This document shows positions 1-13,617 of a stretch of DNA of 64,000 nt, piece by piece. The translations under genes were made by a program, and so were the position numbers. This stretch comes from Limnohabitans sp. JirII-31 (lineage in GTDB: Bacteria; Pseudomonadota; Gammaproteobacteria; Burkholderiales; Burkholderiaceae_C). Position 1 is the stretch's first letter, and each line of letters begins with the position of its first letter. The notes beneath the pieces were generated by a model that saw nothing but the letters and a program-made list of their open reading frames with translations, ran no database searches and was not told where the DNA came from. The stretch is from contig NZ_NESA01000008.1 in the NCBI RefSeq assembly GCF_002778315.1, positions 115,858 to 179,857 of the forward strand. Reading direction: 5' to 3'.

Positions 1-1234
1 CAGCCTGGATGAAGGCCGCGCCGCCCAAGGCTGCGTTGGTTTGGGTGAACAATTCGGCAATGCGGCGCGCAATGGCGCGCACGCGCTCGGTGCGCTCGCC
101 TTGCGTGCCGAGTTTGTTGTGATAGACCACTTTGCCCAAACCTTCGACGCGGGAGACCAGTGTTTTTTTGCGGTCTTGGTCAAAGAAGAATTTGGCATCG
201 GCCAAGCGGGGACGCACCACGCGTTCGTTGCCACCGATCACCGCGCTGGCGTCATCTGGACTGATGTTGCTGACCACCAAAAACTGATGGGTCAACTTGC
301 CCGAAGCGTCGAGCAGCGGAAAGTATTTTTGGTTGGCCTTCATGGTCAAGATGAGGCACTCTTGCGGCACGTCGAGGAACTGCTTCTCGAATTCGCAGAT
401 GAGCACGTTGGGGCGCTCGACCAAGGCCGTGACTTCGTCCAGCAAGGCTGCGTCTTCAATGGCGTGCACGCCACCGCCCACTTGGGCCGCTGCGGCTTGG
501 AGTTGGCGTGCAATGTCGGCACGACGCTCGACAAAGCTGGCGATGACGGCCCCATCTTGCGCCAAGGTGGCTGCGTAATGGTCGGCATCTTGGAACACCA
601 CGGGAGACACCCGGGCTTCAAAGCGGTGACCCTGGGTGGTGTTGCCAGCCGTCAAGCCCAAGGCTTTGACAGGAACCACGGTGCTGCCATGCAAGGCCAC
701 CAGGCTGTGGGCAGGGCGCACAAATTTGACGCTGCTCCAGCCCGGCAGTTCACAGTCAGACTCCAGTTGGTAGCTCATGACTTTGGGGATGGGCAGTTTG
801 GCGATGGCTTCGTCCAGGGCTTTCTGCAAGCCTTGGGCCAGGCTGGCACCGTGGGCCACGCTGTCGTAGAACAGCGCCTCGGCTTTGCCGTCAGGCGCAC
901 GCTTGAGTTGCGCCACAGCTTCGGGGCCTGCACCGATGGCCTGCAATTTTTTAAGCAAAGCGGGGGTGGGGTTGCCATTCGCGTCCGAGCCCACACTGAC
1001 GGGCATGAGCTTTTGTTGCACGGCACGGTCTGCGGCTTGCGCCACCACGTGGGTGATGTGCGCGGCCAAGCGACGCGGCGAGGCAAAGGGGGTAACGATG
1101 GACTCGGCCGAGGCTAGGCCTTGTGCTTTGAGCTGCTCCAGCAAGACGGTTGAAAACGCATCGCCAAGTTTTTGCAAGGCTTTGGGCGGCAGCTCTTCGA
1201 CGAAGAGTTCGATCAGGAGGTTGTGGGTGCTCAT
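1..1234 (-). CDS. glyS: Glycyl-tRNA synthetase beta subunit (partial, C-terminus outside window)
   Basis: This is the beta subunit of the tetrameric (alpha2beta2) bacterial glycyl-tRNA synthetase, which charges tRNA-Gly in the cytoplasm. The beta chain recognises tRNA. The reading frame starts at ATG 1232-1234 with MSTHNLLIELFVEELPPKAL, the characteristic N-terminus of GlyS. It stays open to the window edge, giving about 411 residues of a protein normally near 700. The start lies 2 bases beyond the glyQ stop (1237-1239), so the two subunits are translationally coupled. The long open frame seen on the opposite strand here is a codon-bias shadow. Confidence 0.95.
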   Translation of the reverse strand, partial: MSTHNLLIELFVEELPPKALQKLGDAFSTVLLEQLKAQGLASAESIVTPFASPRRLAAHITHVVAQAADRAVQQKLMPVSVGSDANGNPTPALLKKLQAIGAGPEAVAQLKRAPDGKAEALFYDSVAHGASLAQGLQKALDEAIAKLPIPKVMSYQLESDCELPGWSSVKFVRPAHSLVALHGSTVVPVKALGLTAGNTTQGHRFEARVSPVVFQDADHYAATLAQDGAVIASFVERRADIARQLQAAAAQVGGGVHAIEDAALLDEVTALVERPNVLICEFEKQFLDVPQECLILTMKANQKYFPLLDASGKLTHQFLVVSNISPDDASAVIGGNERVVRPRLADAKFFFDQDRKKTLVSRVEGLGKVVYHNKLGTQGERTERVRAIARRIAELFTQTNAALGGAAFIQA

Positions 1235-1236
1235 GG

Positions 1237-2142
1237 TCAGGCGGCTTTCTTAGGCATGTGGGCCACCCATTCGCGCGGGGCCATGGGAAAGCCAAGGCGC
1301 TCGCGGCTGTCGTAATAGCTTTGCGCCACGGCGCGGGCCAGGTTGCGGATGCGACCGATGTAGGCCGCACGCTCGGTGACGCTGATGGCGCCCCGGGCAT
1401 CAAGCAGGTTGAAGGTGTGGGCGGCTTTGAGGACTTGCTCGTAAGCAGGCAAGGCGAGTTGTTCAGTCATCAGGTGTTGGGCTTGCTTTTCGTGGGCACC
1501 GAAGGCGGTGAACAAGAACTCGGCGTCGCTGTGTTCGAAGTTGTAGGTGGACTGCTCAACTTCGTTTTGTTTGTAAACGTCGCCATAGCTCAAGCCATCG
1601 GTCCAGGTGAGGTTATAGACGTTGTCTACGCCTTGCAGGTACATGGCCAGGCGTTCCAGGCCGTAGGTGATTTCGCCGGTGATGGGTTGGCAGTCAATGC
1701 CACCGACTTGCTGGAAGTAGGTGAACTGGGTGACTTCCATGCCATTGAGCCAGACCTCCCAGCCCAAGCCCCAAGCCCCAAGGGTTGGGTTTTCCCAATC
1801 GTCTTCAACGAAGCGGATGTCGTTTTTCTTCAAGTCAAAGCCGAGGGCTTCGAGTGACCCCAGGTACAGCTCCAAGATGTTGCTGGGCGCAGGCTTTAAG
1901 ACCACCTGGTATTGGTAGTAGTGCTGCAAGCGGTTGGGGTTCTCACCATAGCGACCATCTTTGGGGCGGCGGCTGGGCTGCACATAAGCCGCTTTCCAAG
2001 GCTCTGGGCCGAGGGCGCGCAAGAAGGTGGCGGTGTGCGAGGTGCCGGCACCGACTTCCATGTCGTAGGGTTGCAGCAAGGCGCAGCCTTGGTCGGCCCA
2101 GTAGGCCTGGAGCTTGAGGATGATCTGTTGAAAAGTCAGCAT
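1237..2142 (-). CDS. glyQ: Glycyl-tRNA synthetase alpha subunit
   Basis: This is the catalytic alpha subunit of the bacterial-type heterotetrameric glycyl-tRNA synthetase. It forms glycyl-adenylate and transfers glycine to tRNA-Gly. The 301-residue protein has the family length and begins [20 protein letters not shown]. It carries the expected class II motif segments, such as [19 protein letters not shown] and [20 protein letters not shown]. It is followed almost without a gap by glyS and preceded on the same strand by lnt, 117 bp away. That is the usual corC-lnt-glyQ-glyS order in Burkholderiales. Start ATG is at 2140-2142. Confidence 0.97.
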   Translation of the reverse strand: MLTFQQIILKLQAYWADQGCALLQPYDMEVGAGTSHTATFLRALGPEPWKAAYVQPSRRPKDGRYGENPNRLQHYYQYQVVLKPAPSNILELYLGSLEALGFDLKKNDIRFVEDDWENPTLGAWGLGWEVWLNGMEVTQFTYFQQVGGIDCQPITGEITYGLERLAMYLQGVDNVYNLTWTDGLSYGDVYKQNEVEQSTYNFEHSDAEFLFTAFGAHEKQAQHLMTEQLALPAYEQVLKAAHTFNLLDARGAISVTERAAYIGRIRNLARAVAQSYYDSRERLGFPMAPREWVAHMPKKAA

Positions 2143-2259
2143 GCAACAAAAGCCGACCGTGGGTCAGCAAGTTAGGGGTGCAGGTCAAAACGCCTGCCAA
2201 CCCTTGATTTTACGGGGCGAAGCGGCGCTTTTTGCGGCTGTGTCAGTGGCTATTGCTTG

Positions 2260-3870
2260 CTACTTGCGTGGTGACTTGCGGTGCGCTCGCCAAGCCACGC
2301 CGCCCAAGACCAGCGCGGCCCACACAACCAAGGGCCACAGACCCCAGGCAGACACCCAACGGGCATAGGGGGTGGGGGGACCATCGACACCGTGCACCTC
2401 GGCCGTGAGCGCACCTTTGACGCCGCTGGGCAATCGGTGCGTGACCACGCCCTGAGCGTTGATGATGGCCGTGGCTCCGGTGTTGGTGGCACGCAGCATG
2501 GGACGGCCGAGTTCGAGGGTGCGCATGCGCGAGATGTGCAAATGCTGGTCGATGGCCACGGTGTCGCCAAACCAGGCGATGTTGCTGAGGTTGAGCAGGA
2601 GGGTGGGCGCAGTGGTGGGGTTGGCAAAGCTTTGTGCCAGTTCTTCGCCAAACAAGTCTTCAAAGCAAATGTTGGGTGCGATGCGCTCGCCATGCCACAG
2701 CAAAGGCAGTTGCACCACTTGGCCACGGGAGAAGTCGCCCAGCGGAATGTGCATGAGTTGGACGAACCAACGGAACATGGGAGGTACGAATTCACCAAAG
2801 GGGACGAGGTGGTGTTTGTCGTAGCGGTAGGCGTCTGCCGCGGCGCCGGGTAACAAGGCCAGCGCTGAGTTGGTGTAGCGGTGCACGCCTGTGTCGTCTG
2901 GCGCACTGAGCGGCAGGCCGATCAAGGCCGCTTGCTGGCCCTGGGCGTAGCGCTGTTGCAAGAGTGGCCAGTACCCATCGGGCAAGTAGTCGCGCAACAA
3001 GGGCACGGCTGTTTCGGGCGTGACGATGAGGTCTGACGTGTTGTGCAGCAAGGCTTCGCGGTAGTCGTGCAAGGCTAGCCCTACGCCTTCGCCAAACTTG
3101 AGGTCTTGCGGCACATTGCCCTGCAACAAGGTGATGGTGAGTGCCGGTTTGCGTTGGTTTGATTCAATGCCGGAATGTCGCAAGGGCGAGGCCACCCAGG
3201 TCCCCACCATCGCCCCTCCCATCGTCAGCCACAAGATGACGCTGCGCCCTGTTGGACGGGCCCCACGGGGGCCATGCCATGAAGCGGCCAGCAGCATGGC
3301 CAACCAAGCGCTGATGGCACTCAAGCCATACACACCCACCCAGGGGGCCCATTCGCGCAAGACGCTGTCCACGTGGGCATAGCCCGCTGCAGCCCAGGGG
3401 AAACCAGTCCACAAGGTGCCGCGCGTGAGTTCGGCCAATAGCCATAAGGCAGAGAATGTCAACGCGCGCGACATAACGCCGGCCTCTGCGGCGCACAGGC
3501 GGTGGTATGCCCAACTGGCGGCGGCGTAAAAGAGCGCCAAGCCAGCCGCCAACAAGAAAACGGCCAGCGCCGCCAGGCCGCCAGGCATGCCGCCGTACAC
3601 GTGCATGGAGATGTAAAGCCACCAAATGCTGCCACCCAGCCAAGCACAGGCAAACCACCAACCGCACACAAACGCTTGCTTGGCGGTGCGGCTACGTTGC
3701 AGCAGCATGGCAAAACCACTCAGGCTGAGGAGTTGCAACAAGCCTGAGGAGTGCCCTTGCCAAGCGCCGGCAAATGGCCAGGCCATGGCGAAAGCTTGGG
3801 CAACACCCAAAACAAGCAAGAACACAACGCGACCAAGCCGCTGCGGGGTGTGGCGCGAGCTGGCGTGCAT
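2260..3870 (-). CDS. lnt: Apolipoprotein N-acyltransferase
   Basis: This inner-membrane enzyme N-acylates the lipid-modified N-terminal cysteine of lipoproteins, the last step of lipoprotein maturation. The 536-residue protein has an N-terminal half of hydrophobic segments (roughly residues 15-220) and a C-terminal carbon-nitrogen hydrolase domain. The Glu-Lys-Cys catalytic set is visible: Glu in VTPETAVPL (about residue 282), Lys in YRYDKHHLVPFGEF (about 351) and Cys in NICFEDLFG (about 401). I chose ATG 3868-3870 (MHASSRHTPQ) because longer frames would run back into corC. The corC stop at 3876-3878 is 5 bp away, so the genes form one operon. Confidence 0.95.
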   Translation of the reverse strand: MHASSRHTPQRLGRVVFLLVLGVAQAFAMAWPFAGAWQGHSSGLLQLLSLSGFAMLLQRSRTAKQAFVCGWWFACAWLGGSIWWLYISMHVYGGMPGGLAALAVFLLAAGLALFYAAASWAYHRLCAAEAGVMSRALTFSALWLLAELTRGTLWTGFPWAAAGYAHVDSVLREWAPWVGVYGLSAISAWLAMLLAASWHGPRGARPTGRSVILWLTMGGAMVGTWVASPLRHSGIESNQRKPALTITLLQGNVPQDLKFGEGVGLALHDYREALLHNTSDLIVTPETAVPLLRDYLPDGYWPLLQQRYAQGQQAALIGLPLSAPDDTGVHRYTNSALALLPGAAADAYRYDKHHLVPFGEFVPPMFRWFVQLMHIPLGDFSRGQVVQLPLLWHGERIAPNICFEDLFGEELAQSFANPTTAPTLLLNLSNIAWFGDTVAIDQHLHISRMRTLELGRPMLRATNTGATAIINAQGVVTHRLPSGVKGALTAEVHGVDGPPTPYARWVSAWGLWPLVVWAALVLGGVAWRAHRKSPRK

Positions 3871-3875
3871 GCGGT

Positions 3876-4760
3876 TCAGGGCTTGGATTCTTTGAGAGCG
3901 ACGGGGTAGACCTTGAACCACTTCACGGCGCCGGCTTTGGTGTGCAAGACCTCAAAACGCAGTTGCATCCAGTCAAAGTGTTCGCCGCGGCGGGGCACGT
4001 GGCCCATGGCATGGGCGATGAAGCCGCCGATGGTGTCGAACTTGTTGTCCTCGGCAGCGTCTTCGTCTTGACGCGTGGGGACCAAATCAAAGGCTTCGGT
4101 GACGCGTTCGATCGAGGTGTCGCCACTGACGCGGTAGGTGCGGTCTGCCAAGGCAAAGATGTCGCCAGCATCTTCGGCCTGGTCGAACTCGTCTTCGATG
4201 TCACCCACGATTTGCTCCAACACGTCTTCGATGGTGATGAGGCCTGCGATACGTCCAAATTCATCGACCACCAAGGCCATGTGGTTACGGGTGTTGCGGA
4301 ATTCGCGCAACAGGTCGTTGAGGCCTTTGCTCTCTGGCACAAAGACGGGGGGGCGCAACAGGGTGCGCAGATTCAAGGTCGGGGAGCGCTGGAGTTTGAG
4401 CAGGTCTTTGGCCAGCAAGATGCCCACCATGTTGTCGCGTTCGTTTTCGAACACAGGAAAACGAGAGTGCCCGGTATCGATGACTTGGTGCAAGGTGTCA
4501 TCGAGCGAGGCCTCGATGTCGATCAGGTCCATGCGTGGGGCTGCGACCATGACATCGCCAGCGGTCAAGTCGGCCATGCGCAACACGCCTTCGAGCATGG
4601 CGCGGCTTTCAGCGCCAATCACGCGGTTGTCTTCGGCATCGGACAGGGCGTCGAGCAGCTCTTCGCGCGAATCGGGACCTGGATGGATGAATTCAATCAG
4701 TCGCTGCCAGTAACTGCGTTTGTCGGCTGGCTCACTGTCTCGGTAATGCGGATCGGTCAC
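3876..4760 (-). CDS. corC: CorC/HlyC-type CBS-domain protein
   Basis: This is a 294-residue member of the HlyC/CorC (YbeX) family, associated with magnesium/cobalt efflux or membrane-linked ion homeostasis. A pair of CBS domains lies at about residues 70-190 (VMVAAPRMDLIDIEASLDDT, then MALVVDEFGRIAGLITIEDV). They are followed by the small CorC_HlyC domain, which usually binds nucleotide. It lacks the transmembrane DUF21 part of longer relatives, as is normal for CorC proper. It lies directly upstream of lnt in the same operon. The biochemical role of the family is still loosely defined. Confidence 0.93.
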   Translation of the reverse strand: MTDPHYRDSEPADKRSYWQRLIEFIHPGPDSREELLDALSDAEDNRVIGAESRAMLEGVLRMADLTAGDVMVAAPRMDLIDIEASLDDTLHQVIDTGHSRFPVFENERDNMVGILLAKDLLKLQRSPTLNLRTLLRPPVFVPESKGLNDLLREFRNTRNHMALVVDEFGRIAGLITIEDVLEQIVGDIEDEFDQAEDAGDIFALADRTYRVSGDTSIERVTEAFDLVPTRQDEDAAEDNKFDTIGGFIAHAMGHVPRRGEHFDWMQLRFEVLHTKAGAVKWFKVYPVALKESKP

Positions 4761-4823
4761 TGTGGTGCGGCTGACAGCCGCGAGAGTCGGTAGGGCTCAA
4801 GCATAGCCCAAGGAGGGGTGGCG

Positions 4824-5549
4824 TTATTCCGCCGACTGGTGACGGCCAGCCCGTACGCCTTGGCGAATTTCTTGCACTTTGGACAAGAAGTCCCAAAACC
4901 TTTTGGCATCTTCTTTGATGCTGTAGTTGGCTTTGGCGTATTGGTCGACCACGAGTTCGGTGACACGGCTGTCCAGATCGCGTTTGGGCAAGCGCAGGTA
5001 GGCTTCGGTCTCAGACCCGTCTCGCTCAAGGGTAGCCCCGCTTTTGCGCGCGATCCGAATCATGGGCGCGTTTTCGCTCAAGGCATGGATGTAGATTTGC
5101 GACACTTTCTCGTTGCGTGCGTGCATGACGGCACGCTCAAAGAGACGCGCACCATAACCTCTGCCACGCGCATAGGCCAGAACGGAAACACCAAATTCGG
5201 CACTGGAGGGACGACCAGGCGTTTGCATCAGGGCCAAGTGAGCCATCGCCACAATGTCGAGGTTGCGGTTGAAGATGCCGTAGATTTCGTCTCGGTCAAA
5301 GTTCAGCCCCTCGATGTAACGCGTGATGTGTTCGTCGTTGGCCGCATAGCCAAAACGCAAATAACGATCATGCGCGGACAAGGCCAATAAATGGGCCTTG
5401 ATTTTGGGCAAGTGCTCTGGGTTCAAAGGACAAATTGGTATCAACACACCCTCCGTATCCGACTTGAGTCCTTGTGGGACACCCGTTATGCGCATCAGTT
5501 GGCGACCCGCTTCTACGGTCGTGCGGGCCAATGTGTGTACAAGAGTCAT
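4824..5549 (-). CDS. GNAT-family N-acetyltransferase
   Basis: This cytoplasmic protein of about 241 residues has a GNAT (acetyl-CoA dependent N-acetyltransferase) domain in its middle. The acetyl-CoA binding loop is recognisable as YARGRGYGARLFERAV, followed by the final strand region IHALSENAPMIRIARKSGAT. The substrate is not predictable. The frame is open further upstream, but I chose ATG 5547-5549 (MTLVHTLART) because the extension would be low-complexity and would enter the divergent promoter region shared with the acyl-CoA synthetase. It sits 63 bp upstream of corC on the same strand. Confidence 0.82.
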   Translation of the reverse strand: MTLVHTLARTTVEAGRQLMRITGVPQGLKSDTEGVLIPICPLNPEHLPKIKAHLLALSAHDRYLRFGYAANDEHITRYIEGLNFDRDEIYGIFNRNLDIVAMAHLALMQTPGRPSSAEFGVSVLAYARGRGYGARLFERAVMHARNEKVSQIYIHALSENAPMIRIARKSGATLERDGSETEAYLRLPKRDLDSRVTELVVDQYAKANYSIKEDAKRFWDFLSKVQEIRQGVRAGRHQSAE

Positions 5550-5670
5550 GCCTGAATTGTACGGGTTTTCCCTAATCTTTGCATGGATCTGACACGGTAA
5601 TCGCTGTGGGGTCACTCCCGATGAGACGTGGGTGTTTCGACCTACACAATACTTCATCAAGGAGAGCGCA

Positions 5671-7368
5671 ATGGATAAACCGTGGTTCAAGGCCTACCCA
5701 CCGGGGGTTCCCCATACGGTACGGCCCGAAGAGTATCGCTCGGTGTCGCATTTGTTGGAAGAGTCTTTCCAAAAGAATGCCTCATCGCGTTTTTCTGTTT
5801 GCATGGACCGGTGGATGACGTACGCAGAGCTCAACCATGCGTCAGCAGCCTTTGGTGCATGGCTTCAAGGACTTGCACTCGAACCCGGCGCACGGGTGGC
5901 CATCATGCTGCCCAATATTCCCCAATTCGCAGTGGTCATGGCGGCTGTGCTGCGTGCGGGATATACGTGTGTGAATGTGAATCCGCTATACACAGCGCGT
6001 GAGCTCGCACATCAGCTGAACGATTCGGGTGCGACCACGATTGTGATTTTGGAGAACTTTGCCCGAACGCTGGAAGAGGTGATTGATGACACGCCCATTC
6101 AAAACGTGGTGGTTGCCTCAATGGGGGACATGCTGGGTTTCTGGTTCGGTCGCTGGATCACGTTTGCAGTGCGTCACCTGGCTCGAATGGTGCCCGCCTT
6201 CAAACTGCCGCGTCTAGACAAGCAAGGACTCCCGCGCCATATCGTGTCGTTCAAGCAAGCGCTGAGTGAGGGCACGCAACGCACGCTGCAAGCGAACACA
6301 CGCAATTTGGATTCGACCGCTTTTCTTCAATACACCGGCGGTACCACGGGCTTGTCTAAAGGCGCGGTGCTGACCGATCGCAACATCATGGCTGCTATTT
6401 TGCAAGCGGATGTTTGGTTCTCACCGGCCACAGCACGCGTGGGCGATGTGCGAAACATCAACTGCATTGCGGCCTTGCCGCTGTATCACATCTTCGCGCT
6501 CACACTGTGTTTGCTATCGATCCGTTGGGGGGCGCAGATCACATTGATTCCAAATCCGCGCGACATTGACAAGTTCGTGGATGTGCTTAAAAAGCGCCCA
6601 TTTCACTTGCTGCCTGCAGTGAACACCTTGTTCAATGCCCTGCTATCGCATCCGCATTTCCAGTCACTTGATTTTTCCAGTTTATGCGTGTCTCAGGCAG
6701 GAGGGATGGCAGCGTCAGAAGGTACGGCAAAACGTTGGCAAGAGGTGACGGGCTGCGCCATGGTGGAGGGCTGGGGCATGAGCGAAACCTGCGCGATTGG
6801 CACCAACAATCCGGTCACGGCAACGCAATTCAGCGGTTCAATCGGATTGCCTTTGCCAAGTATTGAGATTGCGATCAAAGGTGATGAAGGCATCAGTTTG
6901 CCCATTGGGTCAACGGGAGAGATTTGCATCAAGGGGCCTAATGTGATGACCGGCTACTACCGACAGGAGGAAGAAACGGCGAGAGCGTTTACCTCGGATG
7001 GTTTCATGCGAACCGGTGATATCGGCGTGATGGATGAGAAAGGCTTCACACGCATTGTTGATCGCAAAAAGGACATGATTTTGGTCAGCGGTTTCAATGT
7101 GTTTCCCAATGAATTAGAGAACGTGATTTCTCTGTGTCCAGGCGTGGTGGAGTGTGCGGCAATTGGCGTTCCGGATGAGAAACAAGGTGAAGCCATCAAG
7201 GTGTTCGTTGTTCGCAGCGATGTCACGTTGACCGAAGAGGACGTGGCCAATTTTTGCCGTCAAAATTTCACCGGATACAAAATTCCAAAACACATCGAAT
7301 TTCGCGATGAGTTGCCCAAATCAAATGTCGGAAAAGTACTGCGTCGTGAACTCAGAACAAATAAATAA
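5671..7368 (+). CDS. Long-chain-type acyl-CoA synthetase (AMP-binding)
   Basis: This adenylate-forming ligase activates a carboxylic acid (probably a fatty acid) to its acyl-CoA through an acyl-AMP. The 565-residue length fits FadD. The P-loop-like motif YTGGTTGLSKGA lies near residue 220. The AMP-binding motif is GWGMSETC, and the C-terminal hinge block reads TGDIGVMDEKGF and DRKKDMILVSGFNVFPNE. The start is ATG 5671-5673 (MDKPWFKAYPPG), which has AAGGAG 7 bases upstream. The upstream in-frame Met has no ribosome site. It is divergent from the GNAT gene and overlapped at its 3' end by the MBL-fold gene. Chain-length preference cannot be read from the sequence. Confidence 0.92.
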   Translation: MDKPWFKAYPPGVPHTVRPEEYRSVSHLLEESFQKNASSRFSVCMDRWMTYAELNHASAAFGAWLQGLALEPGARVAIMLPNIPQFAVVMAAVLRAGYTCVNVNPLYTARELAHQLNDSGATTIVILENFARTLEEVIDDTPIQNVVVASMGDMLGFWFGRWITFAVRHLARMVPAFKLPRLDKQGLPRHIVSFKQALSEGTQRTLQANTRNLDSTAFLQYTGGTTGLSKGAVLTDRNIMAAILQADVWFSPATARVGDVRNINCIAALPLYHIFALTLCLLSIRWGAQITLIPNPRDIDKFVDVLKKRPFHLLPAVNTLFNALLSHPHFQSLDFSSLCVSQAGGMAASEGTAKRWQEVTGCAMVEGWGMSETCAIGTNNPVTATQFSGSIGLPLPSIEIAIKGDEGISLPIGSTGEICIKGPNVMTGYYRQEEETARAFTSDGFMRTGDIGVMDEKGFTRIVDRKKDMILVSGFNVFPNELENVISLCPGVVECAAIGVPDEKQGEAIKVFVVRSDVTLTEEDVANFCRQNFTGYKIPKHIEFRDELPKSNVGKVLRRELRTNK

Positions 7369-8287
7369 ATCAAATCTCACCTTACCGCCAGGACTGAATT
7401 TTTTTCAACGAGGCTGGCTGTCATCCAACAATGTGCTGCTTAGGGACAGCGAACAAGCTGTCTTAGTCGACACAGGCTATTGGACACACAGCGCACAGAC
7501 GCTGGACTTGGTTCAGCGTTGTCTGGCAACACAACCTCTGACTCGCATCATCAACACACATTTACACAGTGACCACTGCGGCGGGAACGCAGCGCTGCAA
7601 GAGGCCTATCCTGCGGCAGAAACATTCGTGCCTCCAGGTCACGCCAATTTTGTATTTGATTGGGATCCCGCGGCGCTGACCTATACGCCCACTGGTCAGC
7701 ATTGCCCAAAATTTTTAGCCCGAGACGTGATTCGCCCTGGTGAGCGTTTCAGCGTATCGGATCAAGAGTGGTTGGCATTGGCTGCGCCAGGCCATGATCC
7801 GCATTCCATTGTTCTTTTTTGCGAAGAAACTGGTGTTTTGATCTCGGCTGACGCGCTCTGGGAAAATGGTTTTGGAGTGGTATTTCCAGAAATAGAAGGC
7901 ATCGAAGCTTTTGAAGATGTCGCGAAGACTTTGGATTTGATTGCGTCACTTCAAGTGACGGTTGTGCTGCCCGGTCACGGTGAGCCATTTACAAACGTGC
8001 AATTGGCATTGGTCAATGCAAGAAAACGATTGGCCAGCTTTCGCGATGACCCAGAAAAACATGCCAACTACGCAGCCAAGGTACTGCTTAAATTCAAACT
8101 ACTTGAACTTCAGACCGTTGAGCAAGCGAATTTTGAGCAGTGGGCAATGGACTGCGATTATTTGAAGCTGTTACAGCAACGCTATGCAAATAATCTTTCG
8201 TTTGGTAACTGGTTTCGAGGCCTACTGCTGAGTCTCGAAAAAAACGGCGCTTTGATTTGCGCAAGCGGTAAGCTTATTAACCGCTAA
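7325..8287 (+). CDS. MBL-fold metallo-hydrolase
   Basis: This is a metallo-beta-lactamase fold hydrolase with the HxHxDH metal motif in NTHLHSDHCGGN, a further ligand region APGHDPHSIVLF, an Asp in SADALWENG, and a late His in VLPGHGEPF. Together these make a complete dinuclear metal site. The start is uncertain. ATG 7307, ATG 7325 and GTG 7346 are all in frame and all lie inside the end of the acyl-CoA synthetase gene, with no clear ribosome site. I used 7325, which gives a 44-bp overlap and probable translational coupling. The hydrolysed substrate is unknown; thioester or lactone hydrolysis would fit the neighbour, but that is only context. Confidence 0.85.
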   Translation: MSEKYCVVNSEQINKSNLTLPPGLNFFQRGWLSSNNVLLRDSEQAVLVDTGYWTHSAQTLDLVQRCLATQPLTRIINTHLHSDHCGGNAALQEAYPAAETFVPPGHANFVFDWDPAALTYTPTGQHCPKFLARDVIRPGERFSVSDQEWLALAAPGHDPHSIVLFCEETGVLISADALWENGFGVVFPEIEGIEAFEDVAKTLDLIASLQVTVVLPGHGEPFTNVQLALVNARKRLASFRDDPEKHANYAAKVLLKFKLLELQTVEQANFEQWAMDCDYLKLLQQRYANNLSFGNWFRGLLLSLEKNGALICASGKLINR

Positions 8288-8321
8288 AAAACAAAACCCC
8301 CCACTCACTGAGTGGGGGGTT
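8284..8321 (-). terminator. Intrinsic terminator of downstream rRNA operon
   Basis: A 13-bp inverted repeat (AACCCCCCACTCA at 8295-8307, complement at 8309-8321) is followed on the minus strand by a T-rich run reading into 8284. It ends rRNA operon 1. It is also only 8 bp past the stop of the convergent MBL-fold gene, so it may act in both directions. Confidence 0.85.
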
Positions 8322-8336
8322 CTGAGGGCTGTAATA

Positions 8337-8450
8337 GCCTGACGATGTCCTACTTTCACACGGGAACCCGCACTATCATCGGCGCTAAGTCGTTTCACTG
8401 TCCTGTTCGGGATGGGAAGGAGTGGTACCAACTTGCTATGGTCATCAGGC
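8337..8450 (-). rRNA. rrf: 5S ribosomal RNA (operon 1)
   Basis: The minus strand carries a 5S rRNA of about 114 nt. The ends are complementary (GCCTGATGACC at the 5' end, CATCGTCAGGC at the 3' end), and the conserved loop CCATCCCGAACAGG is present. It follows 23S by about 130 nt and precedes the intrinsic terminator. Confidence 0.95.
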
Positions 8451-8571
8451 ATAACTTGTTGTCACCTTGACTAGGTCAAGGCAACGAATTCATAGAGTTT
8501 GGAATTAGCTTGTGGTCTTTCGACCATTTTTGAATGCGTCACTTGGCATAACTTCCTTGATCATTTCTGAA

Positions 8572-8583
8572 TCAAAGTTATAG

Positions 8584-8590
<7 letters not shown>
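8572..8590 (-). other. 3' half of 23S processing stem (operon 1)
   Basis: The 19 bases here are perfectly complementary to 11454-11472 at the other end of the 23S gene. In the transcript the two halves would form the long duplex that closes the 23S precursor and is normally cut by RNase III. The inner seven pairs belong to helix 1 of mature 23S. Confidence 0.8.
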
Positions 8591-11460
<2,870 letters not shown>

Positions 11461-11811
11461 CTATAACTTTGACATCTCTTTCGAGATCAAAATTGTTTCA
11501 AGGACTGATTTGACAGGTCTCTCACCTGTCGCGTTATGCCGTAATGTGAATAATCCTTCGATATTTCTATCGATAGAACAATTCGTCATTACTGAATTTC
11601 AAAATGTTTTTCAACACAATTGAATATTCGTTTTGACGCAATCAAAAAATGTCGCTGGCGGCACGGTCTGTACTAAACCTTTACGAATGTACAGTTTCCG
11701 CCAGCAACGCTAATTCGACTCTATGAATTTTTAAAGAACAGCCTAGTTAATCGATCAATACCGATCAACAACAAAATAGCCTCAACGAAGCCACTTTGTT
11801 GTTGAATGTAA
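11461..11811 (-). other. 23S to tRNA-Ala internal transcribed spacer (operon 1)
   Basis: This 351-nt spacer holds no gene. It contains the 5' half of the 23S processing stem (to 11472) and a strong hairpin at 11654-11705. The hairpin arms are GCTGGCGG/CCGCCAGC, with a second inner pairing CTGTAC/GTACAG. A boxA-like antitermination site, TGTTCTTTAAAAATT, reads on the minus strand at 11726-11740. Confidence 0.75.
11726..11740 (-). promoter_or_regulatory. boxA antitermination site in spacer (operon 1)
   Basis: The minus strand reads TGTTCTTTAAAAATT, close to the boxA consensus TGCTCTTTA recognised by NusB/NusE. It lies in the usual place upstream of 23S. The duplicate is at 17366-17380. Confidence 0.65.
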
Positions 11812-11887
11812 TGGTGGAGGATGACGGGATCGAACCGACGACCCCCTGCTTGCAAAGCAGGTGCTCTCCCAGCTGAGCTAATCCCCC
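11812..11887 (-). tRNA. tRNA-Ala(TGC) (operon 1)
   Basis: This 76-nt cloverleaf has anticodon TGC in the loop CTTTGCAAG, acceptor stem GGGGGAT, T-arm GGTTCGATCC and encoded 3' CCA. It is the second spacer tRNA of the rRNA operon, 20 nt from tRNA-Ile. Confidence 0.97.
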
Positions 11888-11907
11888 ATTGATTCACTAA
11901 GAAGTGA

Positions 11908-11984
11908 TGGTGGGTCTGGTTGGAATCGAACCAACGACCCCCGCCTTATCAAGACGGTGCTCTAACCAACTGAGCTACAGACCC
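11908..11984 (-). tRNA. tRNA-Ile(GAT) (operon 1)
   Basis: This 77-nt cloverleaf has anticodon GAT in the loop CTTGATAAG, acceptor GGGTCTG and encoded CCA. It is the first tRNA of the 16S-23S spacer, about 100 nt after the 16S 3' end. Confidence 0.97.
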
Positions 11985-12082
11985 AAGCCGGTCGCGATTT
12001 ACCCGGCAATTTCCGAGATCAATCGACGACAACCCTCTAACAACCGATAAGTGTGGACGTTCAATTTAGATTGCAGTTTCCA

Positions 12083-13617
<1,535 letters not shown>

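Noticed and set aside
41..1117. Open frame of 358 codons opposite glyS
   Set aside because: The other strand encodes the clear GlyS N-terminus; the plus-strand product has no family features.
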